In this document: one piece after another, positions 1-7,717 of the stretch | Numbering within the stretch: the stretch's first letter is position 1 | Layout of the letters: every line of letters starts with the position of its first letter | NCBI GenBank assembly: GCA_910586855.1 | Contig: CAJUJH010000001.1 | Span: forward strand, 124,001 to 188,000 | Direction: 5' to 3' | Length of the DNA stretch: 64,000 bases | DNA from: Candidatus Gastranaerophilales bacterium | GTDB taxonomy: Bacteria; Cyanobacteriota; Vampirovibrionia; Gastranaerophilales; Gastranaerophilaceae | Program-made: the position numbers and the translations under genes | The notes under the pieces: generated by a model | Told to the model about the DNA's origin: nothing | What the model saw: only the letters and a program-made list of their open reading frames with translations | Databases searched by the model: none

Positions 1-1
1 T

Positions 2-1255
2 GCAATAGGGCTTGTTTCACGTGTTGTTTCAAGAAAAGCTTCAGGAATGCGTATTACCAGAATGGAAGTTCCTGAAAACAATAATTCTAAAAAACAGCTT
101 CTTTCTATGAATGACTTTGTAGCATCTGCAAAGGCAGGCAATATTGAAGAACTATTAAAACAAAAATGCGAAAATAATGAAACCGGTAAAACAAAAGGCA
201 AAAAGAAAAAGCCTGTCTTAAGTGCAAAGAATATACTATTATTCTGTGCTGCAAGTATAATGGGCGGATATGCTTTAAGGTTTGGCAAAAACCATACAAA
301 AATCGGTCAGAATATTGCAGATATGATGAAAAAGCATACTGATAAATTCAACGAAGGAATTATTGAAAAAATAACAGCTAATGAAAATGAACTTAGCAAA
401 ATGTCAGACATATTAAAGGAAAATGGAAATAAAAAGATTTATGAGAATATTAAAACTATTATAGACAATGTCGATAATGATGGTAACATTTCTCTTGGTA
501 CAGATTTTGTGACCAAAAAATTATTTGGTATTGAAGTTGAAGTAAAAGACCTAAAAGCTCTAAAAACCGCACCTTTCAGATTTATAAAAGAACTTGTATC
601 TTATCCCTATAAAATAGCAAGCAAGCTTGAAGAAGCAATTAGAAATTCACGTTTAAAAGCCCAAGGTAAAGTGCCTCCTAAAAAATCCGAACTTACACAA
701 GATATCTACGGCATTAAAAACTTATACAAACGTTTCCTTGAATTTGAGGCAAAATATGGCGATGATGAAGCAAAATTAAGCGAAGAATTTGGTAAATATG
801 TAAGAAAAATGCAGCTCGCTTCAAATAATAGCGTAACATCATCCAAAGGTAACAACTCTAAAATTGCAGTAATTGCTCAAACCTTAGGAACTCTAACTGG
901 CATGTGGTTTAATATGAATGATGAATTTAATGCTGCTGTTAGAAACGGCTCCACAAAAGAAGAAGCTGAAAAGGATGCAAGACTTAGAGGTATTAATAAA
1001 TTCTTTAGAATGACAGTGCAGGTTATTATTTCAGGTTCGTTAAATAATATCTTCTCAAAACAATATAATAACTCAATTGCAAGCTCTGCCGCAGTTGTTG
1101 CAGCAAGTACGGTTCTAACTGATATGGCTTCCCGTGTTTTATCAGGTATGCCATCAAAGAAAATGACAAAAGAAGAACTTGAACAATACCAAAAAGACCA
1201 CAAAGAAGGGGCTATGAGCTGGTATTATAAGATGATTGATAAACTTGCTTCATAA
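2..1255 (+). CDS. Hypothetical membrane-associated protein, 5' end outside window
   Basis: I do not recognise this protein. The frame is already open at base 2 and runs without a stop into the first ATG at 47, so the gene probably starts upstream of the window and what is seen is its last 418 codons. It is rich in Lys and Glu. It has one short hydrophobic stretch about 65 residues after ATG 47 (ILLFCAASIMGGYAL) and a second Ala/Val-rich weakly hydrophobic region near the C-terminus (SSAAVVAASTVLTDMASRVL). It ends in a charged tail with Lys/Glu-rich helices. It converges on alr with only 10 bp between the two stops. A lineage-specific envelope or cytoplasmic structural protein is possible, but no enzyme motif was seen. 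Confidence 0.75.
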   Translation, partial: AIGLVSRVVSRKASGMRITRMEVPENNNSKKQLLSMNDFVASAKAGNIEELLKQKCENNETGKTKGKKKKPVLSAKNILLFCAASIMGGYALRFGKNHTKIGQNIADMMKKHTDKFNEGIIEKITANENELSKMSDILKENGNKKIYENIKTIIDNVDNDGNISLGTDFVTKKLFGIEVEVKDLKALKTAPFRFIKELVSYPYKIASKLEEAIRNSRLKAQGKVPPKKSELTQDIYGIKNLYKRFLEFEAKYGDDEAKLSEEFGKYVRKMQLASNNSVTSSKGNNSKIAVIAQTLGTLTGMWFNMNDEFNAAVRNGSTKEEAEKDARLRGINKFFRMTVQVIISGSLNNIFSKQYNNSIASSAAVVAASTVLTDMASRVLSGMPSKKMTKEELEQYQKDHKEGAMSWYYKMIDKLAS

Positions 1256-1265
1256 AATTTGAGAG

Positions 1266-2426
1266 TTATCTTACATATATCCTTGGCAGCCTTACTTTAA
1301 GCCTGCAGGTGAGTTCATAATTAATCGTATTTAAAATCTTTGCCCAGGTATCTATTGAGTAATAATTATCCTCATCTTCTCCAAGAAGAGTTATAATATC
1401 ACCGACTTTTGCCTCTTCGACATCTGTTATATCAAACATCATCTGGTCCATTGTAATTCTGCCTATTTGTTTGATTTTTTTGCCGTTTAAACCTGCTTTA
1501 ATTTTATTTGATAAATTTCTTGAAACGCCATCTGCATAGCCTATAGGAATTGTTGCAACACGTGTTTTATTATCTGCAACGTACGCCCAGCCGTAGCTCA
1601 CTCCCTCACCTTTTTCCATTGTATGGATATTTGTAATTCTTCCTTTTAAGCCCATAACAGGTTTTAATTTTGGAAGCGAAATACCGCACTCTACGCCTTC
1701 AGTTAAAGGGGAAAGCCCGTAGAGAATAATTCCAAGCCTTATCATATCGCATTTTAATCCCGGGTCAATAAACGCGCCAAGACTGTTTTGACAATGGATT
1801 ATAAGGTTTTTCCTGTCTATTGAATCTATCACCTTTTTAAAATTTTCTTTTTGAAACGCTAAAACCTTATCTGATTCAACATCTGCAAAATGGGTAAAAA
1901 CTCCCCTTAAATCAATATAATCTGTATTTTGAACCTTTTTAATAAAATCTGCTGCAATATTATGCGGTATGCCGATTCTATTCATGCCTGTGTCAATTTT
2001 GATATGGGCTTTAAGTTTCATTTTTGTTCTGTCATAGAGTATTTTTGCAGCTTCAAGATGTTCTTCATTAAAGATGGAAACCGTTATATCGTTTTTAGCT
2101 GCACTTTCAAATGCCCAAATTGGAACTGCTCCAAGAACAAGAATCGGAGCGGTTATTTTATTACTCCTAAGTTCCAGCCCTTCATCTACGCTTGCAACAC
2201 CGAATGTCTCCACTCCGCATGCTGTTAAAATTGGGGCGCACATTAAGCTTCCATGCCCGTAACCATCCGCTTTAATTGTAGCTAGAAGCTTTGGCATTTC
2301 AGCATTTTTTGGCAAGTTTTCTTTTATTTTTTCTTTAATTGAATTTATATTATATTCAAGATTTCCAAGGTTAATCTCAACCCAGGCATCTCTCAATTTA
2401 TTGACAGGTAAACTTCTATTTATCAT
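1266..2426 (-). CDS. alr: Alanine racemase
   Basis: This PLP enzyme interconverts L- and D-alanine for peptidoglycan synthesis. The 386 residues fit the family length. The PLP-binding lysine is K52 in IKADGYGHG, and the second catalytic base is Y278 in GEGVSYGWAY. The C-terminal beta domain carries the expected RITMDQMMFDIT and GDIITLLG segments. The start codon overlaps the folD stop in an ATGA junction (2423-2426), so the two genes are translationally coupled and alr is the last gene of a four-gene minus-strand run (4019-5152, 3285-4022, folD, alr). The pairing with one-carbon genes looks like operon packing rather than a shared pathway. Confidence 0.96.
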   Translation of the reverse strand: MINRSLPVNKLRDAWVEINLGNLEYNINSIKEKIKENLPKNAEMPKLLATIKADGYGHGSLMCAPILTACGVETFGVASVDEGLELRSNKITAPILVLGAVPIWAFESAAKNDITVSIFNEEHLEAAKILYDRTKMKLKAHIKIDTGMNRIGIPHNIAADFIKKVQNTDYIDLRGVFTHFADVESDKVLAFQKENFKKVIDSIDRKNLIIHCQNSLGAFIDPGLKCDMIRLGIILYGLSPLTEGVECGISLPKLKPVMGLKGRITNIHTMEKGEGVSYGWAYVADNKTRVATIPIGYADGVSRNLSNKIKAGLNGKKIKQIGRITMDQMMFDITDVEEAKVGDIITLLGEDEDNYYSIDTWAKILNTINYELTCRLKVRLPRIYVR

Positions 2427-3268
2427 AATCCGTTCCTTAAAAGGTGTAATTTATATGTATTTTCCATCAGCATTGCAATGGTCATAGGTCCAACACCGCC
2501 GGGCACAGGTGTTATAAAGCCTGCAATATCTTTAACATTGTTAAAATCCACATCCCCTCTCAGTTTGCCGTTTTCATCTCTTATAATCCCGACATCAATT
2601 ACTGCGGCACCTTCTTTTACTATATCTTTTGTAACCATATCGGCACAGCCTGTGGCTGAAATTAAAATATCAGCATTTTTTGCAATTTCAGAGAGGTTTT
2701 TTGTTTTAGAATGTGCGATTGTAACAGTAGCGTTTTTATTCAAAAGAAGCATTGAAAGAGGCTTGCCTACAATGTTTGAACGCCCTATTATAACAGCGTT
2801 TTTTCCTTCAATCTGGATTTTATATTCATCTAAAAGCCTTATAATACCCTTTGGTGTACAGGGAACAGCATAAGGATTCTCATTTAAAAGAAGTTTTCCT
2901 GCATTAACAGGGTGGAAACCATCCACATCTTTTTTAGGGTCGATTTTATCCAAAAAATCATATGGGTTAAGATGCTTTGGCAAAGGCAGCTGCAATAAAA
3001 TTCCATCTATATCTTCATCATTATTTAAATTATTTATAAGGCTTAAAAGTTCACCCTTGCTTGCAGTTTCAGGAAGTTTATAAACAATAGAATTAAAACC
3101 TGCATTAAGTGCCTGTTTTTCTTTATTTTTTACATAAATACTGCTTGCAGGGTTATTGCCAATAAGGATTACACTTAAACCCGGTCTTTTTTTAAGAAGG
3201 GCTGTTTTTTCTTTTATATCATCTAATATTTTTAATGACAGGCTTTTGCCGTCCATAATTTCTGCCAT
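2423..3268 (-). CDS. folD: Bifunctional methylenetetrahydrofolate dehydrogenase/cyclohydrolase
   Basis: FolD oxidises 5,10-methylene-THF to methenyl-THF with NADP and hydrolyses it to 10-formyl-THF. Its 281 residues match the family. The catalytic YxxxK is Y45/K49 in SIYVKNKEKQ. The signature segments GILLQLPLPKHL, DVDGFHPVNAG and the dinucleotide-binding VIGRSNIVGKPLS are all present, as is the C-terminal PVPGGVGPMTIAML. It lies 16 bp downstream of the CooC-like gene and overlaps alr by 4 bp. The neighbouring MetE-like methyltransferase and CooC-like ATPase suggest that the operon handles folate- or corrinoid-linked one-carbon units; that link is inference. Confidence 0.96.
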   Translation of the reverse strand: MAEIMDGKSLSLKILDDIKEKTALLKKRPGLSVILIGNNPASSIYVKNKEKQALNAGFNSIVYKLPETASKGELLSLINNLNNDEDIDGILLQLPLPKHLNPYDFLDKIDPKKDVDGFHPVNAGKLLLNENPYAVPCTPKGIIRLLDEYKIQIEGKNAVIIGRSNIVGKPLSMLLLNKNATVTIAHSKTKNLSEIAKNADILISATGCADMVTKDIVKEGAAVIDVGIIRDENGKLRGDVDFNNVKDIAGFITPVPGGVGPMTIAMLMENTYKLHLLRNGL

Positions 3269-3284
3269 AGCTTATAAATTTCCT

Positions 3285-4022
3285 TTAATATTCTACATTT
3301 TGGGGCAGATTGAGCCTTGAATATAAATTTTTTAATATTTCTTTAATATTTTCTTCATCTATTTTATCATCATACTCCTTAATAACGCCAAGAGTATTTA
3401 AAGAGAAAGAATTTGCGTTTTCTATATCTTTTGTTTCACATCCTTTTTTCAATTGGTTTAAAATAACGCCAAATTGCCCTTCTGCAGCATATTTTTTATT
3501 ACTTTCATAGATAATTGAAGCTAAATGAAGTGATGCTAAATCCCCTTTTGTGACTAAAAGAGTTGTATCAATAGGATAATCAACTAATTGCACTAAATAT
3601 TTAAGGTCATATTCGCAGTCAAAAATTACAAAGTCATATCTGTCTATTAATTTTGAAACAGCCTCCATCATCTGGCGTGTTATTGGGCAGATACAGTCTT
3701 TTGAAGCAACAAGGTGGGAAACTATAATATCTGTATTTTCATCAACCTCTGTTAAAATATCTTCAAGCGCCCATTCAATGTACTCCTGCTTTGTCATTTT
3801 TTTTGGAATACCTGTATTGTATTCGTGCTTTCCGCTTCTAATACCATAAATAGTATTGCTTATTCTAAGTCCGAATCTTCCTGCGAGTTCTTCAGTGAGG
3901 TCATTATCAATAAGAAGAATAGTTTTATCTTTAAACTGTTCTTTGATAATTTCATATAAAGCTTTTACTACCGTGGTTTTTCCGCTTCCGGATTTTCCTA
4001 TAACAGCAATTGTAGAGGTCAT
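3285..4022 (-). CDS. CooC-like nickel/cofactor-insertion ATPase (MinD/ParA family)
   Basis: The protein opens with a deviant Walker A, GKSGSGKTT at residues 9-17, and has the SIMIBI-class DYDFVIFDCEYDL-type Walker B region. C110-I-C112 matches the CxC motif that CooC proteins use at their dimer interface to bind nickel. A longer open frame reaches 4139, but the start chosen at 4022 (MTSTIAVIGK) overlaps the upstream stop in an ATGA junction and begins right at the P-loop strand, giving 245 residues. It sits between the MetE-like gene and folD. CooC proteins mature carbon monoxide dehydrogenase; no CODH gene is in this window, so the client is unknown. A plain ParA-type ATPase is the alternative. 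Confidence 0.75.
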   Translation of the reverse strand: MTSTIAVIGKSGSGKTTVVKALYEIIKEQFKDKTILLIDNDLTEELAGRFGLRISNTIYGIRSGKHEYNTGIPKKMTKQEYIEWALEDILTEVDENTDIIVSHLVASKDCICPITRQMMEAVSKLIDRYDFVIFDCEYDLKYLVQLVDYPIDTTLLVTKGDLASLHLASIIYESNKKYAAEGQFGVILNQLKKGCETKDIENANSFSLNTLGVIKEYDDKIDEENIKEILKNLYSRLNLPQNVEY

Positions 4023-5152
4023 ATATTTATCCTGATTTCCTTCTTTAAAGTTTGTGATAATTCCTTTGTAAGGATTGATGCTTTTTTTGCTAAATCGATA
4101 CTCAAAGAGCCGCAGCCGCAGCCGGGCGTTATAAAACATTGTTCTATAATAAGGTTTTTATCAATATCTTTTGAGAGAATATTGATGGCTTCTTCAAATT
4201 TTTTATAGAGGATGTTTATATTAAGGCTTGAGAGCGCTTCTAAATCAATTGTTGGAACAATTCCAAGCGCTAAAAAACCGCCATTTTGTAAGAATATTTT
4301 TAATTTTTCAGAATAATTTTGAACATTTTCACTATAAAAATAAGCATCAAAATTTATAATATCTGTATCTGTATCTATAACTGAACCCCAGTCTGTTTTG
4401 CCGCAGCAGTGGATTCCTGAAAGTGCGTCAAATTTTTTAATATTATCGGAGATTATTTTTAACATTGAAAAAATCTCTTCTTTTTTATCTACACTATTAT
4501 AGTAAGAACTCGTTTTAGAAATCCCGGGCTCATCAATAAAAATAACAGGGGTACTTTTTAAAGATGATTTTCTAAATTCTTTTATTTGCCACAACGCTTT
4601 AAGTGCAAGAGTTTTGACTGTAATTTCTTTTATGGCTTCATTAAAGATAACAGGTTTTCCTGCAGCATCGCAAAAGCTTGTCAAAAATGTGAAGGGTCCT
4701 GTTATTGTGCCTTTTACAAAATCAGGCTTATTTTCCATATTTTTAAGGGTTTTTAAGAAAATATTAATTGTATTTGAATAAGGAGAGGTAATTTTATATT
4801 TATCAAGAATGCTTTCAACTTCATATAAAGATGAAGCTGAAATAACCTCATTGTAATTATCTGAAAGTTCTCTTAAACCTTCTTTAAAATTTCCCTTTGT
4901 ATCATCAAAATAGAATCTGCATTTTCTATCGTCATAATGTAAGCCTAAAAAATTTTCGGTAAACTGGTATGCCATATTTTCTTCTTTTTTAAAGTGCGGC
5001 AATTGTGCCCAGTATGGGAAATTATCACAATAATCAAACACATAATTTATAGATTCATTTGGAGCATTTTTGTCTTTAAAAGGAAGAGAGCCTATGCCCG
5101 TGTATGTAAGGCGCAGTTTTTCTCTATAAATTTTATTAACAAATTTATCCAT
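4019..5152 (-). CDS. MetE-like/uroporphyrinogen decarboxylase-fold methyltransferase
   Basis: This is a single (beta/alpha)8 methyltransferase of 377 residues, half the length of classical MetE. It resembles the short 'core MetE' proteins of anaerobes. The N-terminus has IGSLPFKD followed by WAQLPHFKKEENM. Likely zinc ligands are H248 and a neighbouring Cys in GIHCCGKTDWG, plus a Cys in PGCGCGSLS (345-347). FIDEPG at about 205-210 corresponds to a conserved active-site loop. Core MetE enzymes take methyl groups from corrinoid proteins rather than methyl-THF; whether this one does is inference. It is the first gene of the run to alr and is divergent from the GT9 gene with 42 bp between them. 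Confidence 0.75.
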   Translation of the reverse strand: MDKFVNKIYREKLRLTYTGIGSLPFKDKNAPNESINYVFDYCDNFPYWAQLPHFKKEENMAYQFTENFLGLHYDDRKCRFYFDDTKGNFKEGLRELSDNYNEVISASSLYEVESILDKYKITSPYSNTINIFLKTLKNMENKPDFVKGTITGPFTFLTSFCDAAGKPVIFNEAIKEITVKTLALKALWQIKEFRKSSLKSTPVIFIDEPGISKTSSYYNSVDKKEEIFSMLKIISDNIKKFDALSGIHCCGKTDWGSVIDTDTDIINFDAYFYSENVQNYSEKLKIFLQNGGFLALGIVPTIDLEALSSLNINILYKKFEEAINILSKDIDKNLIIEQCFITPGCGCGSLSIDLAKKASILTKELSQTLKKEIRINI

Positions 5153-5194
5153 ATCAACATTTTATTATAAAATGGGAATTGGGGAAATTTAAAA

Positions 5195-6265
5195 ATGGAA
5201 AACCTTAACAAAAGTATTGAAAACGTATACAAAACGGATGATTTCAAAAATGCTCTTTTTATAAATTACGGCGGTCTTGGAGATGAGATTTTATTTCTTC
5301 CTTGTTTAGAAGAGTTTAAAAAAAGTTATCCAAATTGCAAAATCACCCTTGCGCTTGAAGGAAGAGCCAAAGGAATAAAACAATTAACAGGGCTGATAGA
5401 TAATATTATTGAAGTAGATATTAAGGCAAAAGGGATAAAAAAATATTTAAATGTTCTCGGGCTTATTAAAAAAGCAAGAGCAGGCAAGTTTGATACTGTT
5501 ATATCGTCAGGAAAATCTCCTCTTGTTGCCATTATTCTTTATTTAACAGGAATCAAAAGACGGAGCGGATATTTTAGCAAAACAGCATTTTTATTAACGG
5601 ATGGCGTGGAGCTTGATGAAAATCAATATGCAGGAAATATGTACCATGATTTAATTCTACCTTTTTTAGATGAAGAAGATATTGAAGATAAAGTTTGTGT
5701 TCCTCATCTGAAGGCTGATGATGATTTCATTCTTCCTGATGAATTAAAAGGGTTAGAGAATGAATTTATTGCTCTTCACCCCGGCGTTTCAAAGATGAGT
5801 ATAGAAAAAGGCATTTTCAAATGCCCTGATGTTAATTTCTGGCTCGATGTTATAAAAGGTGTTCTAAATAAAGGTAAAAAACTTGTATTGTTTGGCGGAG
5901 CTGATGATAAGGATATTATTGATAAAATTTTAGGATGCCCTGATGTTATTAATAATCCGAATTTTATTAATTTTTACGGCAAAACAAAGAACCTGGCTGA
6001 TTTAAAGAATATTTTATCATATGCTAAAGCCCTTATTTGTGCTGATAGCGCTCCATTGCATATAGGAATAGGACTTAATATCAACATCATTACAGTTTTT
6101 GGACCTACTAACGAAGAAAAACTTGTACCTAAAAAAGATAATATAAAAGTAATCACCAATAAAAAAATTGATTGCAGACCCTGCCTATGGCATAAAAGAA
6201 TGGTTAACTGCAATCAATCTTATTGTTTAAATATCAATGTTTCAGATGTTTTAGAACATATCTGA
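5195..6265 (+). CDS. Glycosyltransferase family 9 (heptosyltransferase-like)
   Basis: GT9 enzymes transfer heptose or related sugars from ADP-sugars onto lipopolysaccharide core. The two Rossmann-like halves are visible: the N-terminal acceptor half with GGLGDEILFLPCLEEFK at about 28-44, and the C-terminal donor half with IALHPGVSK, LVLFGGADDKD and ICADSAPLHIGIG followed by VFGPTNEEK. The tail CRPCLWHKRMVNC is Cys-rich, as in many GT9 proteins. At 356 residues it has the usual length. It is a lone plus-strand gene that converges on the SLH protein with 7 bp between stops. It supports an outer membrane with LPS-like glycolipid; the exact sugar cannot be told from sequence. Confidence 0.88.
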   Translation: MENLNKSIENVYKTDDFKNALFINYGGLGDEILFLPCLEEFKKSYPNCKITLALEGRAKGIKQLTGLIDNIIEVDIKAKGIKKYLNVLGLIKKARAGKFDTVISSGKSPLVAIILYLTGIKRRSGYFSKTAFLLTDGVELDENQYAGNMYHDLILPFLDEEDIEDKVCVPHLKADDDFILPDELKGLENEFIALHPGVSKMSIEKGIFKCPDVNFWLDVIKGVLNKGKKLVLFGGADDKDIIDKILGCPDVINNPNFINFYGKTKNLADLKNILSYAKALICADSAPLHIGIGLNINIITVFGPTNEEKLVPKKDNIKVITNKKIDCRPCLWHKRMVNCNQSYCLNINVSDVLEHI

Positions 6266-6272
6266 TAATTTT

Positions 6273-7493
6273 CTACAGGTCATCGTTATTTGGAATAATT
6301 AAATCACCTGTTAAAAGAAGGTAGATGTTTTCATCTGAATCAATCTTGGTTTGAACAACCGGGATTAATTTATCAACATATTTAAGAAGGAAATCACCCT
6401 TGCTTAATTTTTTAGAGCTTTCTTTATATTTTTTCTTAGAGTTAGCATCTGTTACAAATACTACATGACCTTTATTTGTTGTGTATGACACAGCAGCCAT
6501 TTCTTTTTCAGTGTTATTCGGGTAATTTGCGTAATCAAATATAAATAGGGCTTTATTTTGTTTATTTGTCCAAAGTCTGTTTTTGGTACGGTGAACTTTG
6601 GCCCTAAACTGTGCGCCGGCTTTATACAAAAGAGTTCCTTCTTCAGTGTATAAATCTGTAGGGGCTTCAAACACAACAATTTCACCTCTTTTTAGAGTTT
6701 TTGTATTTATGTTGTTTACAGGGTGCCCGATTATTACGTTTCCTGCTTCAATAATTTTTTTAGTGTTGTAGATTTTAACATTATTTCTTGGGGCTTTATT
6801 ATAAATATTTAAAGTTTCTTCGCTAAGAAGAATATCTTCTTGTGCTTTTGAATATTTTAATTTTAAAACATCAAAATCGCCTGCCATTTTTGCAAATAAT
6901 ACGGCAGCTTCCGCTCTTGTCATTTTTGAATTTGGGCTGAATCTTGATGGGTCCGGGTGATTTACATAAAGATTCTCTGTAGCGGCTTTAGCATAAGAAT
7001 CAAGCGCCCAAACAGGAATTTCGCCTGAATCGGAGAACTGTTCAAGAATTGATTTATCATTCATTGAAGTTTTTGAGATATTTGCAATAACACTTGTTGC
7101 TTCTGAGTGTGTTATGGCTTCAGTTGGTTTAAAAGTTTTATCCGGATACCCGAAAACAAAACCCATATTTTGAGCAATTGCTATATCTTTTTTGTATGGT
7201 GAATTTTCATTCATATCTTTAAAATATGCTTTAGCACCTGTTACGGCATCTTCACTTTCCAAAACTTTTAAAAGCGCATTTAAAAATGCTCCTCTTTGAA
7301 TTGTGCCGTTTGGGTAAAATTTGTTTGAAGAATCCAGTTTGAAATACCCTCTGTTTATACAATCAACAATGGCGCGCTCAGCCCAAAAGCCGTCTTGCAC
7401 ATCTTGAATAGACGAAGCTATACTTGCATTCAAACCTAAAATAACAAGACATAAAACTAAAAAAAGTTTGTATGTGTTTTTTAAAAATTTCAT
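6273..7493 (-). CDS. SLH-domain envelope protein
   Basis: The protein has a signal peptide (residues 1-27: Lys-rich start, hydrophobic LFLVLCLVILGLNASIASS). Three S-layer homology repeats follow at about 28-215. They are recognisable as DVQDGFWAERAIVDCINRGY, YFKDMNENSPYKKDIAIAQ with PDKTFKPTEAITHSEA, and FSDSGEIPVWALDSYAKAA with PSRFSPNSKMTRAEAAVLF. The C-terminal 190 residues form a beta-rich region without a known signature. SLH repeats bind peptidoglycan-linked polymers, so this is probably a periplasmic wall-to-outer-membrane tether, as in cyanobacterial relatives. The 224-bp region upstream is shared with the divergent GH13 gene. Confidence 0.9.
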   Translation of the reverse strand: MKFLKNTYKLFLVLCLVILGLNASIASSIQDVQDGFWAERAIVDCINRGYFKLDSSNKFYPNGTIQRGAFLNALLKVLESEDAVTGAKAYFKDMNENSPYKKDIAIAQNMGFVFGYPDKTFKPTEAITHSEATSVIANISKTSMNDKSILEQFSDSGEIPVWALDSYAKAATENLYVNHPDPSRFSPNSKMTRAEAAVLFAKMAGDFDVLKLKYSKAQEDILLSEETLNIYNKAPRNNVKIYNTKKIIEAGNVIIGHPVNNINTKTLKRGEIVVFEAPTDLYTEEGTLLYKAGAQFRAKVHRTKNRLWTNKQNKALFIFDYANYPNNTEKEMAAVSYTTNKGHVVFVTDANSKKKYKESSKKLSKGDFLLKYVDKLIPVVQTKIDSDENIYLLLTGDLIIPNNDDL

Positions 7494-7717
7494 TTATTTC
7501 CTCACTTTTTCTGGAATAATATGGCAACAGTTTAATATAAATATTATAAGAGAAATTTTACACCAACAATTTTTTAAAATCAATAATTCAAAAGCAGTAT
7601 ATATTCTATATTTCAGCATGTTTTAACATTTCTAAACACTATAATTTAATTTAAAAACTTCCATGGTAATATTTTTTTATGGATAGTTAATATTTCCCCT
7701 TTGGAATAGAAAAACAG

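Noticed and set aside
3285..4139. Longer start at 4139 for the CooC-like gene
   Set aside because: It would overlap the methyltransferase by 121 bp and add a basic tail absent before the P-loop in this family; the ATGA junction at 4022 is typical.
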